A stretch of 64,000 nt of DNA from the NCBI RefSeq assembly GCF_029893345.1, contig NZ_JARXVE010000002.1, forward strand, positions 372,001 to 436,000. Reading direction: 5' to 3'. This document shows, in pieces, positions 46,757 to 56,926 of this stretch (within the stretch, counting starts at the first letter, position 1; every line of letters begins with the position of its first letter). The DNA is from Mycolicibacterium frederiksbergense (lineage in GTDB: Bacteria > Actinomycetota > Actinomycetes > Mycobacteriales > Mycobacteriaceae). A program made the position numbers and the translations under genes. The notes under the pieces were generated by a model, which saw only the letters and a program-made list of their open reading frames with translations, was not told the origin of the DNA and did no database searches.

Positions 46757-46762
46757 TATTCT
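46757..46762 (+). promoter_or_regulatory. -10 element for the sulfate-transport leader ORF
   Basis: TATTCT fits TANNNT; 7 nt separate it from ATG 46770, the spacing of a leaderless start. It is the only strong promoter candidate between the small membrane genes and subI. Confidence 0.6.
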
Positions 46763-46769
46763 TCGCGCC

Positions 46770-46862
46770 ATGCACGCAGCGTCCGGCACGACGGAGAGCC
46801 ATGTTCTGGCGCTCCTCGCCGTGGGTTCATGCGCTGTTGCTGATGTCGACTGTTGTCGCTGA
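46770..46862 (+). CDS. Polycysteine leader peptide upstream of the sulfate transporter
   Basis: 30 codons ending GSCAVADVDCCR, with three Cys codons, two adjacent, just before the stop. The start has no ribosome site but sits 7 nt after a -10 element. Published mycobacterial work describes leaderless polycysteine ORFs before sulfur operons as cysteine-responsive attenuators: ribosomes stall at Cys codons when cysteine is short, opening the downstream ribosome site. Here the downstream GGAAGG site of subI (46962-46967) could pair with CCTTTCC (46924-46930). The peptide itself is probably not functional. Confidence 0.8.
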   Translation: MHAASGTTESHVLALLAVGSCAVADVDCCR

Positions 46863-46973
46863 CTCCAACCCGTCCGCGGTTTGGTGTCGGTGGCACTAGT
46901 CTGCCCTGATACTCATCCTTCGCCTTTCCGCCTGACGGACCTCAACTGTCCCCGTCTGCAAGGAAGGTCATCA

Positions 46974-48029
46974 GTGCCCGTAAACAAGCCCAATATCCGT
47001 AAGTTCTGGCGTACCGCCGCAGTCAACACCGCGGTGCTGGCCACCACCGGCGTGCTGGCCGTCGGCTGCGGCGGCGGCGCCAGTGACGTCGTCGGCGGTG
47101 GGCACGGCTCCCAGGGGGCCGACACCACGCTGACGCTCGTCGCCTACGCGGTGCCCGAGCCGGGCTGGAGCAAGATCATCCCCGCGTTCACCGCCACCGA
47201 GGAGGGCAACGGGATCGCGGTGACCAAGTCGTTCGGCGCGTCCGGCGATCAGTCGCGTGCCGTCGCGGATGGCAAACCGGCCGACATCGTGAACTTCTCG
47301 GTCGAACCCGACATCACCCGGTTGGTCAAGGCCGACAAGGTGGCCGACGACTGGAACGCGGGCAACACCAAGGGAGTTCCGTTCGGTTCGGTGGTGTCGT
47401 TGGTGGTGCGCAAGGGAAACCCCAAGGGCATCAAGGACTGGGACGATCTGCTGCAGCCGGGACTGGAGGTGGTCACCCCGAGTCCGTTGAGCTCAGGTTC
47501 GGCCAAGTGGAACCTGCTGGCGCCGTACGCGGCCAAGAGCAATGGCGGTAAGGACTCGGCCGCCGGCCTGGACTTCGTCAACAAGTTGGTGACCGAGCAC
47601 GTCAAAACCCGCCCCGGTTCGGGCCGCGAGGCCACCGACGTGTTCCTGCAGGGCACCGGGGACGTGCTGATCAGCTACGAGAACGAAGCGATCAACGTCG
47701 AGCGGCAGGGCAAACCCGTCGAGCACATCAACCCGGCACAGACCTTCAAGATCGAGAACCCGGTGGCGGTCGTCAAGACCAGTCCGCATGCCGCCAAGGC
47801 GCAGGCGCTGCAGAACTTCCTGTTCACTCCCGAGGGCCAGAAATTGTGGGCCGAGGCGGGATTCCGTCCGGTCGACCCGGCGGTGGCGGCCGACTTCACC
47901 AAGGACTTCCCGACCCCGGAGAAGTTGTGGACCATCGCTGATCTCGGCGGTTGGGCTGATGTCGATCTCGCGTTGTTCGACAAGGACAACGGCTCGATCA
48001 CCAAGATCTACAAGCAGGCGACTGGATGA
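46974..48029 (+). CDS. subI: Sulfate-binding lipoprotein
   Basis: 351 aa, matching mycobacterial SubI (about 356 aa). The N-terminus is a lipoprotein signal: basic start, hydrophobic stretch, lipobox LAVGC near residue 35. The mature part is a periplasmic-binding fold with SFGASGDQSRAV and VVTPSPLSSGSAKWN, typical of sulfate/thiosulfate binders. GTG 46974 follows AAGGAAGGTCATCA; earlier in-frame starts lack coding signal. It opens the subI-cysT-cysW-cysA operon with a 4-nt overlap to cysT. Confidence 0.95.
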   Translation: MPVNKPNIRKFWRTAAVNTAVLATTGVLAVGCGGGASDVVGGGHGSQGADTTLTLVAYAVPEPGWSKIIPAFTATEEGNGIAVTKSFGASGDQSRAVADGKPADIVNFSVEPDITRLVKADKVADDWNAGNTKGVPFGSVVSLVVRKGNPKGIKDWDDLLQPGLEVVTPSPLSSGSAKWNLLAPYAAKSNGGKDSAAGLDFVNKLVTEHVKTRPGSGREATDVFLQGTGDVLISYENEAINVERQGKPVEHINPAQTFKIENPVAVVKTSPHAAKAQALQNFLFTPEGQKLWAEAGFRPVDPAVAADFTKDFPTPEKLWTIADLGGWADVDLALFDKDNGSITKIYKQATG

Positions 48030-48889
48030 CCGCTGTAGACCAGACCGATTCGGTTGCGCCGGCGCCGGGGGATGCGATCCCCGGCGTGCGGTTCGGCCAT
48101 TACGGCAGCACGTCGCTGCGGGTGGGCGCGGCCTCGATCTGGTTGAGCGTCATCGTGCTGCTGCCGTTGGCGGCGATCCTGTGGCAGGCGGCCGGCGGCG
48201 GGTGGAACGCCTTCTGGCTGGCGGTGACCTCCAACGCCGCCGTGGAGTCGTTTCGGGTGACGCTGACCATCTCGGCCGGGGTCACGGTGATCAACCTGGT
48301 GTTCGGCCTGCTGGTGGCGTGGGTGCTGACCCGCGACGAGTTCCCCGGTAAGCGGGTGGTGGACTCGGTGATCGATCTGCCGTTCGCGCTGCCGACGATC
48401 GTGGCCAGCCTGGTGATGCTGGCGCTGTACGGGCCGGCGAGTCCGGTTGGGCTGCACCTGCAGCACACCAAATGGGGTGTCGGCATCGCGCTGCTGTTCG
48501 TCACGTTGCCGTTCGTGGTGCGATCGGTGCAGCCGGTGCTGCTCGAACTGGACCGCGAGACCGAGGAGGCCGCGGCCTCGCTCGGCGCCAGTAACCGGGT
48601 CATCTTCGTCAAGGTGATCCTGCCGGCGTTGCTGCCCGCGCTGCTGTCCGGGGCCGGTCTGGCGTTCTCCCGGGCGATCGGTGAATTCGGATCGGTGGTG
48701 CTGATCGGCGGTGCGGTGCCGGGCGAGACCGAAGTGTCCTCGCAGTGGATCCGGACCCTGATCGAGAATGACGACCGCACCGGTGCCGCAGCGATCTCCA
48801 TTGTGCTGCTGCTGATCTCGTTCCTGGTCTTGTTCGTGCTGCGGGCAGTGGGGTCCCGTGCGGCCAAACGTCAGGAGCTTTCGGCATGA
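48026..48889 (+). CDS. cysT: Sulfate ABC transporter permease CysT
   Basis: 287 aa with six membrane helices (first near residue 32) and the permease EAA loop EEAAASLGASNRVIFVKVILP. Pairs with CysW to form the membrane channel. It also shows DLPFALPTIVASLVML and SRAIGEFGSVVLIGG, conserved in CysT/CysU. ATGA overlaps at both ends fix the gene limits and show strict coupling with subI and cysW. Confidence 0.95.
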   Translation: MTAVDQTDSVAPAPGDAIPGVRFGHYGSTSLRVGAASIWLSVIVLLPLAAILWQAAGGGWNAFWLAVTSNAAVESFRVTLTISAGVTVINLVFGLLVAWVLTRDEFPGKRVVDSVIDLPFALPTIVASLVMLALYGPASPVGLHLQHTKWGVGIALLFVTLPFVVRSVQPVLLELDRETEEAAASLGASNRVIFVKVILPALLPALLSGAGLAFSRAIGEFGSVVLIGGAVPGETEVSSQWIRTLIENDDRTGAAAISIVLLLISFLVLFVLRAVGSRAAKRQELSA

Positions 48890-49707
48890 CGCTCTCTCCG
48901 TGGGTGCGCCACCTGATCCGCTATCTGGCGCTGGCCTATGTGGCGGTGTTGGTGGTTGTTCCGGTCGGGTTGATCCTGTGGCGCACTTTCGGACCGGGCG
49001 TCGGTGCCTTCTTCGCGTCGGTGAGCACGCCCGCGGCCGTCTCGGCATTGCAGCTGTCGCTGTTGGTGGTGGCGATCGTCGTGCCACTGAATGTCCTGTT
49101 CGGTGTGCCCACGGCACTGGTGCTGGCGCGCAACCGGTTTCGCGGTAAGAACGTATTGCAGGCGGTGATCGACCTACCGTTCGCGGTGTCACCGGTGGTG
49201 GTGGGTGTCGCGCTGATCCTGCTCTGGGGAACGGCGGGGCTGCTGGGGTTTGTCGAGAACAACCTCGGGCTGAAGATCATCTTCGGATTGCCGGGCATCG
49301 TGCTTGCCAGCATCTTCGTCACGGTGCCGTTCGTCATCCGCGAGGTCGAGCCGGTACTGCACGAAATCGGAACCGACCAGGAAGAAGCCGCCGCGACACT
49401 GGGATCGAGTTGGTGGCAGACCTTTTGGCGGGTCACCCTGCCGTCCATCCGGTGGGGCCTGACCTACGGCATCGTGCTGACCGTCGCCCGCACCCTGGGC
49501 GAGTTCGGTGCGGTGATCATGGTGTCGTCGAACTTGCCGGGCACCTCTCAGACGCTGACCCTGCTGGTGTCCGACCGCTACAACCGCGGCACTGCGGAAT
49601 CGGTGTACGGCGCATATGCCATCTCGACATTGCTCATGGCGGTCGCAGTGGTGGTGCTGGTGGTCCAGCTGATCCTTGACCGACGCCGTAACAAGGCCGA
49701 GCAGTAG
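48886..49707 (+). CDS. cysW: Sulfate ABC transporter permease CysW
   Basis: 273 aa, six membrane helices, EAA loop [21 protein letters not shown] near residue 165, and [20 protein letters not shown], the CysW counterpart of the CysT motif. The ATG overlaps cysT by 4 nt; cysA follows 20 nt later. Together with CysT it accepts sulfate from SubI. Confidence 0.95.
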   Translation: MTLSPWVRHLIRYLALAYVAVLVVVPVGLILWRTFGPGVGAFFASVSTPAAVSALQLSLLVVAIVVPLNVLFGVPTALVLARNRFRGKNVLQAVIDLPFAVSPVVVGVALILLWGTAGLLGFVENNLGLKIIFGLPGIVLASIFVTVPFVIREVEPVLHEIGTDQEEAAATLGSSWWQTFWRVTLPSIRWGLTYGIVLTVARTLGEFGAVIMVSSNLPGTSQTLTLLVSDRYNRGTAESVYGAYAISTLLMAVAVVVLVVQLILDRRRNKAEQ

Positions 49708-49727
49708 GCCGAGAAGGAGAAAGAGCT

Positions 49728-50813
49728 ATGACCGACGCGATCGTGGTTCGGGGCGCCAACAAGCATTACGGCGATTTCGCGGCGCTCGACAACATCGACT
49801 TCGAGGTGCCGTCAGGTTCGTTGACCGCGTTGCTGGGGCCGAGCGGCTCGGGCAAGTCGACTCTGCTGCGCACCATCGCGGGCCTGGATCAGCCCGACAC
49901 CGGGACCATCACCATCAACGGGCGTGACGTGACCGGGATCCCGCCGCAGCGCCGCGGTATCGGCTTCGTGTTCCAGCACTATGCGGCGTTCAAACACCTG
50001 ACCGTCCGCGACAACGTGGCGTTCGGCCTCAAGATCCGGAAGCGGCCCAAGGCCGAGGTCAAGGAGAAGGTCGACAATCTCCTGGAAGTGGTGGGGCTGT
50101 CGGGGTTTCAGACCCGCTACCCCAATCAGCTTTCCGGAGGGCAGCGCCAGCGCATGGCATTGGCGCGGGCGCTGGCAGTGGACCCGCAGGTGCTGCTGCT
50201 CGACGAGCCGTTCGGCGCGCTGGATGCCAAGGTGCGTGACGATCTGCGGGCCTGGCTGCGCCGTCTGCACGACGAGGTACACGTCACCACGGTGCTGGTG
50301 ACCCACGATCAGGCCGAGGCGCTGGACGTGGCAGACCGGATTGCGGTGCTCAACAAGGGGCGGATCGAACAGGTCGGTTCGCCGACCGAGGTCTACGACG
50401 AGCCGGCCAACGCATTCGTGATGTCGTTTTTGGGTGCGGTGTCGGAACTGAACGGGAACCTGGTGCGTCCGCACGACATCAGGGTCGGCCTCACCCCCGA
50501 GGTGGCGATCGCCGCGGACGATGGGACTGCCGAGGCTACCGGGGTGCTGCGGGCCAGTATCAATCGGATCGTGATGCTGGGCTTCGAGGTGCGGGTCGAG
50601 CTGACCAGTGCCGCAACCCATGTGCCGTTCACGGCGCAGATCACCCGGGGCGATGCCGAGGCGCTGGGGCTTCGGGAAGGCGACACCGTCTATGTGCGGG
50701 CGACACGAGTGCCTCAGATCGCCGGTGGCGTGTCAATCCCGGTCAGTGACAAGGAATCTGAGACCGACACCGGCGAGGACAGCGATCAGGACGAGGCGCT
50801 GACCGTCAGCTGA
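49728..50813 (+). CDS. cysA: Sulfate ABC transporter ATP-binding protein
   Basis: 361 aa. Walker [10 protein letters not shown] near residue 37, Q-loop [12 protein letters not shown], signature [15 protein letters not shown], Walker [15 protein letters not shown]-loop [13 protein letters not shown]-terminal TOBE-like regulatory domain (about 240-340) is followed by an acidic tail ([18 protein letters not shown]). AAGGAG lies 9 nt before the ATG. It ends the sulfate import operon at a strong hairpin. Confidence 0.96.
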   Translation: MTDAIVVRGANKHYGDFAALDNIDFEVPSGSLTALLGPSGSGKSTLLRTIAGLDQPDTGTITINGRDVTGIPPQRRGIGFVFQHYAAFKHLTVRDNVAFGLKIRKRPKAEVKEKVDNLLEVVGLSGFQTRYPNQLSGGQRQRMALARALAVDPQVLLLDEPFGALDAKVRDDLRAWLRRLHDEVHVTTVLVTHDQAEALDVADRIAVLNKGRIEQVGSPTEVYDEPANAFVMSFLGAVSELNGNLVRPHDIRVGLTPEVAIAADDGTAEATGVLRASINRIVMLGFEVRVELTSAATHVPFTAQITRGDAEALGLREGDTVYVRATRVPQIAGGVSIPVSDKESETDTGEDSDQDEALTVS

Positions 50814-50825
50814 ACGGTCAGCGCC
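50795..50825. terminator. Bidirectional terminator between cysA and the CstR-like gene
   Basis: GGCGCTGACCGT (50795-50806) pairs perfectly with ACGGTCAGCGCC (50814-50825) around a 7-nt loop that contains the cysA stop codon. A 12-bp GC stem ending 6 nt before the convergent gene's stop fits a shared terminator. It lacks a U-tract, as is common in mycobacteria. Confidence 0.75.
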
Positions 50826-50831
50826 CCGGGA

Positions 50832-52614
<1,783 letters not shown>

Positions 52615-52615
52615 A

Positions 52616-53851
52616 TCAGGCAAGCCCTTTCAGCATGAGGTTCCAGTACATGAACGGAAGACCGTATTTCTTGAGGTACCAGTACGACCGATGCGGTTTG
52701 GTCGGATCGAGCACCGGCACCGAGGGTGTGACCTGCATCGAGTAGTCGAACTCGGCCATCAGCATGTCGTGGGCGGAGGTGACGATCGGGCACGAGGCGT
52801 ACCCGTCGTAGTGCCCCGAGAGCGGACGGCCATCCAGGAACGCCCGGACATTCTCGACCACCACCGGAGCCTGTTTGCGAATGGCTGCACCGGTTTTCGA
52901 GTTGGGCGAGGACCCGGCATCGCCGAGTGCGAACACGTTGGGGTGCCGGACGTGCTGCATGGTGTGCTTGTCGATCTCGACATACCCGTTGGCGTCTCCG
53001 CCGCTGTAGATGGTCGACAGGGGACTGGTCTTGATCCAGTCCGGTGCCGACTGGTGCGGCACGGTGTGCAGCACGTCGTAGGGCAGCATGGCGTCGGTAC
53101 CGCCGTCGCCGACGCTGGCAACGGTGACCTTGCGGCCGGCGGCGTCGATGGCGCGTACTTCCGAAGTCGTGTGCAGCTGAATGCCGTAGTCGGCGATCAC
53201 CTTTTCCAGGTTGGCCGCGATGGCCGGGATGCCGAAGATGCGCGGCGTCGGCACTACCAGGTGCACGTCGATCTTGTCGAGCACACCTTGCTGGCGCCAG
53301 TAGTCGCAGGCCAGGTAGGCGATCTTCTGCGGCGCCCCGGCGCACTTGATCGGGCCGGACGGCATGGCGAAGACCGCTGTCCCGGAACGGGTTTCGCGGA
53401 TGAAGTCCCAGGTACGCGGCGCCAGGTCATACCGGTAGTTGGACGAGACACCGTCGCGGCCCAGCGTCTCGGTCAGACCCTCGGTGCGGTCCCAGTCCAG
53501 CTGCAGGCCGGGGCAGACCACCAGCACGTCGTAGCCGACCGTGGTGCCGTCCGCGCAGGTGACGGTGTTGGTATCGGGATCGATGGCCGACACTGCGTTC
53601 TTGATCCAGGTGGCACCGCGCGGCATCACCGACGCCTCCGAACGAGCCGAGGTCTCGGCCTTCGCGGTACCACCGCCGACCAGCGTCCATAACGGCTGGT
53701 AGTAGTGCGTGTCGGCCGGTTCGATCACCGCGACGTCGGAAAATCCCTTGCGCAGCATCCGCGCTGCCACGGTGATGCCGGCGGTACCGCCGCCGATGAT
53801 GACGACCTGGTGCTTCTTGGCGCTACCCATAGGGTGCTCACTCACTTTCAT
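52616..53851 (-). CDS. sqr: Sulfide:quinone oxidoreductase
   Basis: 411 aa flavoprotein. FAD loop VVIIGGGTAGITVAARM, the first redox Cys in AMPSGPIKCAGAPQKIAY, ALGDAGSSPNSKTGAA (second FAD motif) and the second Cys in GYASCPIVTSAHD. A C-terminal amphipathic stretch (LPFMYWNLMLKGLA) fits membrane attachment. It oxidises H2S to a persulfide and passes electrons to the quinone pool. ATG 53851 is 11 nt after the upstream stop; ATG 53830 is possible. Confidence 0.9.
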   Translation of the reverse strand: MKVSEHPMGSAKKHQVVIIGGGTAGITVAARMLRKGFSDVAVIEPADTHYYQPLWTLVGGGTAKAETSARSEASVMPRGATWIKNAVSAIDPDTNTVTCADGTTVGYDVLVVCPGLQLDWDRTEGLTETLGRDGVSSNYRYDLAPRTWDFIRETRSGTAVFAMPSGPIKCAGAPQKIAYLACDYWRQQGVLDKIDVHLVVPTPRIFGIPAIAANLEKVIADYGIQLHTTSEVRAIDAAGRKVTVASVGDGGTDAMLPYDVLHTVPHQSAPDWIKTSPLSTIYSGGDANGYVEIDKHTMQHVRHPNVFALGDAGSSPNSKTGAAIRKQAPVVVENVRAFLDGRPLSGHYDGYASCPIVTSAHDMLMAEFDYSMQVTPSVPVLDPTKPHRSYWYLKKYGLPFMYWNLMLKGLA

Positions 53852-53862
53852 TCCGTTATCTG

Positions 53863-55242
53863 TCAGGCGATTTGTGCGCTGTCGGCCCATGCGTTGTACC
53901 CGCCCAGGATGTCGCTGACATCACTGAAGCCGCGTTGACGCAACAGGCTGGCAGCCACCGAGGAGCGGTAGCCGCCGGCGCAGTACACCACCGTGGGACG
54001 GTTCGGATCGAGTTCGGCGATCCGGTCCGGCAATTGGCCCACCGGAATGTTAACGGCGCCCGGGACCATGCCCGCCTCGGTCTCACCGGGGTTGCGCACG
54101 TCCACGATCTGCAGATCGTGGACCTCGCCGGCGCGCTCGGTGAAGGCCTGGGCGGTCAGCCGCGATGCCACCTGCACCTGGTCGCGGTGCTCGAACATGG
54201 CTCGCTCCGGGGCATCGAGGTAGCCCACCACCCGGTCGAATCCGATGCGGGCCAGCCGGTTCTTGCCTTCCAGCTCCTGTCCGGTGTCGGTGATCAGGAC
54301 GATGTCGACATCGGGCTTGATCACCGATCCGGCGAATTCCGCGTAGCGGCCGTCCAATCCGATGTTGATCGCGTTGCGCAGGTGTCCGAGCGCGAACTCC
54401 TCCGGACCGCGTCCGTCGACCAGCATGGCTCCGGCGTTCACGGCCTCGGTCATCTGCCGGTAGTCCAGGGCGGATGGCATTGCGTCCTCATCCAGCAACG
54501 CTCGGTCCTTGCGGTTGAGGATTGCGTTGTAGACGAAGTAGCCGGGTGCCGGTGGTTGTCCCTCGGTGACCAGCTCGATGAACGACTTCTTGTCGGGTGC
54601 CCGCAGCGCGTAGTTGCTGAGCTTCTGGTCGCCCATCGTCGAGGACCGCTCGGTGGACAGGTTCTTGCCGCACGCCGAGCCGGCGCCGTGGGCGGGGAAG
54701 ACGCGGGTGGAATCGGGCAGCGTCATCAGCTTCTCGTGCAGCGAGTGATACAGCTTGTCGGCCAGCTCATCGCGGGTGAAGCCGATCGATGCCAGCAGGT
54801 CGGGCCGGCCCACGTCCCCGATGAACAGGGTGTCGCCGGTCAGCACGCCGTACGGCTCGGTGTCGTCGGCGTGCTCGTAGACCACGATGCTCATCGACTC
54901 CGGGGTGTGACCGGGGGTGTGGCGGAACTCGAGTGTGACCTCGCCCAGCGAATACCGTTGTCCGTCTTCGACTCCCATGAAGTCGAACTCGGGTGAGGCG
55001 ACCGAGGAATACACGATGGTGGCTCCGGCGGCCTCGGCCAGTTCCAGGTGGCCGCTGAGGAAGTCGGCGTGGAAGTGGGTCTCGATGACCAGCTCGATGT
55101 GCAGGCCGAGTTTCTCTGCGTCGGCCAGGTATTCCGACACGTCACGCTGCGGGTCGACAACGACCGCACGGCCCGTGGATTCGTCGCCGATCAGATACGA
55201 CGCATGTGACAGACAATCCAGGTAGTACTGGATGAACTTCAA
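53863..55242 (-). CDS. CstB-like persulfide dioxygenase-rhodanese fusion
   Basis: 459 aa in three parts. Residues 1-245 are an ETHE1-like metallo-beta-lactamase dioxygenase (THFHADFLSGH, HTPGHTPESMS, GDTLFIGDVGRPDL). About 265-355 is a rhodanese-like domain without a catalytic Cys (VLITDTGQE). About 370-459 is an active rhodanese with CAGGYR. The same order occurs in S. aureus CstB, which turns persulfides into thiosulfate. The TTG start at 55242 has AAAGGAG 6 nt upstream and avoids running into the operators. First gene of the operon. Confidence 0.9.
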   Translation of the reverse strand: MKFIQYYLDCLSHASYLIGDESTGRAVVVDPQRDVSEYLADAEKLGLHIELVIETHFHADFLSGHLELAEAAGATIVYSSVASPEFDFMGVEDGQRYSLGEVTLEFRHTPGHTPESMSIVVYEHADDTEPYGVLTGDTLFIGDVGRPDLLASIGFTRDELADKLYHSLHEKLMTLPDSTRVFPAHGAGSACGKNLSTERSSTMGDQKLSNYALRAPDKKSFIELVTEGQPPAPGYFVYNAILNRKDRALLDEDAMPSALDYRQMTEAVNAGAMLVDGRGPEEFALGHLRNAINIGLDGRYAEFAGSVIKPDVDIVLITDTGQELEGKNRLARIGFDRVVGYLDAPERAMFEHRDQVQVASRLTAQAFTERAGEVHDLQIVDVRNPGETEAGMVPGAVNIPVGQLPDRIAELDPNRPTVVYCAGGYRSSVAASLLRQRGFSDVSDILGGYNAWADSAQIA

Positions 55243-55270
55243 AGTCGGCTCCTTTGCCTCCGGCCCCGAT

Positions 55271-55326
55271 ATACCTCTGGGGGTATGCCCGTAAGCCGAA
55301 TATACCCCTGGAGGTATCCCCGTCAA
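55271..55326 (-). promoter_or_regulatory. Promoter and two CstR-type operators of the persulfide operon
   Basis: On the minus strand the -35 TTGACG (55326-55321) and -10 TATATT (55304-55299) are 16 nt apart. The spacer and the edge of the -10 are occupied by a 16-bp near-palindrome (55302-55317; ATACCTCCAGGGGTAT). A second copy (55271-55286; ATACCCCCAGAGGTAT) lies just after the expected transcription start near 55292. Repressor bound at both sites would block polymerase. Confidence 0.75.
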
Positions 55327-55387
55327 ACCGGTTGCACGCCGAAGCGGCCATCAACTGATGGCCGGGAGCGGGTGAGGAAAGGAACCG

Positions 55388-56101
55388 TCAGGCGGCGGAA
55401 ACGGCGCTACGCGCGGCGATCGCCTCTTCGTAACGATCCAGCACGGTGGCCGCCACCAACCGGTGGGGACCCAACGGATCTGCCATCGGAATCCCTGCCG
55501 CACAGGCGAATTCGGCAACCCTGTCGGTGATTCGGCCGTGCGCCAGGAACCATGGTGCGATAACCAGGCGGCGGGCACCGCGCTCGCGCAGTCGCTCGAC
55601 GGCCTCGGGCAGGGACGGGGTCTGGCCTGTGGTGAACGCCACCTGGGTGCCCGCCCAGCGGGTGCCTTCGGACAACGCACTGGCGAGTGCGGTGGTTCTC
55701 ACATTGGCGTCCGGATGTGACGAGCCCACCCCGGCGAGTATCACGCCGAGGTCGGCGTCGAAGCGCGATACCCCGACCGCCGTCAGCCGTTCCCGCACCA
55801 CCTGCAGCAGGCGGGGGTCTTCGCCGAGCACCTCGGCCTGACCCACCTCGGCACCGGAAGTGGTGATCAATCCGGGGATGTCGATGCGGGCGTGATAGGC
55901 GCTGGCCAGCAGGAGCGGAACCACCACAGCGCCGGGGGCGACCTCGGACAGCACGTCGGCAAGGTTGGGTGCGTTCTGCTCACAGAACGCGACCCGCACC
56001 TCGGTATCGGGCAACAGGCGGCGCAGATGTCCGGCGATCGCATGCGCATTCGCCGACGAGCGCGGATCTGCGCTGCCGTGTGCGGTGAGAATGAGCGTCA
56101 T
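55388..56101 (-). CDS. che1: Sirohydrochlorin chelatase (CbiX/SirB type)
   Basis: 237 aa, two similar halves. The first has LILTAHGSADPRSSANAH with the metal-binding His and VVPLLLASAYHARIDIPG with the second His; the second half is degenerate (VIAPWFLAHGRITD). It inserts iron into sirohydrochlorin to make siroheme for SirA, encoded two genes upstream in the same operon. 18 nt separate it from cysH. The order sirA-cysH-chelatase is that of M. tuberculosis Rv2391-Rv2393. Confidence 0.9.
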   Translation of the reverse strand: MTLILTAHGSADPRSSANAHAIAGHLRRLLPDTEVRVAFCEQNAPNLADVLSEVAPGAVVVPLLLASAYHARIDIPGLITTSGAEVGQAEVLGEDPRLLQVVRERLTAVGVSRFDADLGVILAGVGSSHPDANVRTTALASALSEGTRWAGTQVAFTTGQTPSLPEAVERLRERGARRLVIAPWFLAHGRITDRVAEFACAAGIPMADPLGPHRLVAATVLDRYEEAIAARSAVSAA

Positions 56102-56119
56102 TTGTCCCTCACGAATGCC

Positions 56120-56833
56120 CTATGAGGCGTGCAGACCGCATTCGGTCTTGGCCAGACCGGCCCAGCGACCGCTGCGAGGATCGGCGCCCTCGACCGGCTT
56201 CTGGGTGCACGGCGCGCAGCCGATGGACGGATAGCCTTCGTCCACAAGGGGATTCACTAGAATGCCGTTGGCCTCGATGTAGGCCTGCATCTCGTCGTCG
56301 CTCCACGCGGCGATCGGGTTGATCTTCACCAGACCGAACGCCTCGTCGAAGCTGATCAGCGGGGCGTTGGCGCGCGTCGGCGCTTCCACCCGGCGGATGC
56401 CGGTAACCCAAGCCGAGTAGCCCCTGAGCGCCTTGGACAGCGGCTGCACCTTGCGCAGGTTGCAGCACCGCGCGGCGTCGCTGGCGAACAGGTCCTTGCC
56501 CACCAGCTCGTCCTGCTCGGCGACGCTGTGCTCGGGCGTCACGTTCACCACGCGCACGTCGTAGACCGCTTCCACGGCGTCACGGGTGCCGATGGTTTCG
56601 GCGAAGTGGTAGCCGGTGTCCAGGAACAGCACGTCGACGCCGGGACGGACCTTCGCGGCCATCTCGACCAGCACGGCGTCCTGCATATTGGATGCGACGA
56701 CGTAGTTTCCGCCGAAGTTCTCGTCCACCCAGCGCAGCAGTTCCTCGGCGCTGGCGTCGGCCAGTTCCGCAGCGCCGCGCTCGGCGAGCGCCCTCAGATC
56801 AGTCTCGGATACGGCAGTCATGTCTGCGTTCAC
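56120..56833 (-). CDS. cysH: Adenylylsulfate (APS) reductase
   Basis: 237 aa. PP-loop fold (VVASNMQDAVLVEMA, DVLFLDTGYHFAET), two cysteine pairs that ligate a 4Fe-4S cluster (DAARCCNLRKV and IGCAPC), and the catalytic C-terminal ECGLHAS. The cluster cysteines identify an APS, not PAPS, reductase. It makes sulfite for SirA. GTG 56833 lies one base after the stop of a small repeat ORF; ATG 56821 is an alternative. Confidence 0.93.
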   Translation of the reverse strand: MNADMTAVSETDLRALAERGAAELADASAEELLRWVDENFGGNYVVASNMQDAVLVEMAAKVRPGVDVLFLDTGYHFAETIGTRDAVEAVYDVRVVNVTPEHSVAEQDELVGKDLFASDAARCCNLRKVQPLSKALRGYSAWVTGIRRVEAPTRANAPLISFDEAFGLVKINPIAAWSDDEMQAYIEANGILVNPLVDEGYPSIGCAPCTQKPVEGADPRSGRWAGLAKTECGLHAS

Positions 56834-56834
56834 C

Positions 56835-56924
56835 TCATCTCTCGCTCTTCGCGCAAGCGCTCATCGGGCTAATGCTCTTCGCGCAAGCGCTCATCGGGCT
56901 AATGCTCTTCGCGCAAGCGCTCAT
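56835..56924 (-). CDS. Possible 29-codon repeat ORF linking sirA and cysH
   Basis: Its ATG overlaps the sirA TGA (ATGA) and its own TGA ends one base before the cysH GTG. It reads MSACAKSISP twice and then MSACAKSER. Three Cys codons are spaced every 30 nt. Because the repeat unit is 30 nt, the frame is kept whatever the copy number. It could be a coupling peptide that carries ribosomes from sirA to cysH, or a chance reading of a repeat. No homolog is known to me. Confidence 0.4.
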   Translation of the reverse strand: MSACAKSISPMSACAKSISPMSACAKSER

Positions 56925-56926
56925 CG
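56844..56926. repeat. Tandem 30-bp repeat, 2.8 copies
   Basis: The unit GCTCTTCGCGCAAGCGCTCA+TCGGGCTAAT is present exactly twice (56844-56873, 56874-56903) and a third time for 23 bases (56904-56926), with no mismatches. It fills almost the whole sirA-cysH gap and the third copy encodes the last codons and stop of sirA. Perfect identity suggests recent expansion by slippage. Confidence 0.95.

Noticed and set aside
56844..56926. CRISPR-like array of 30-bp repeats
   Set aside because: Copies are directly adjacent with no spacers, only 2.8 units, and no cas genes nearby.
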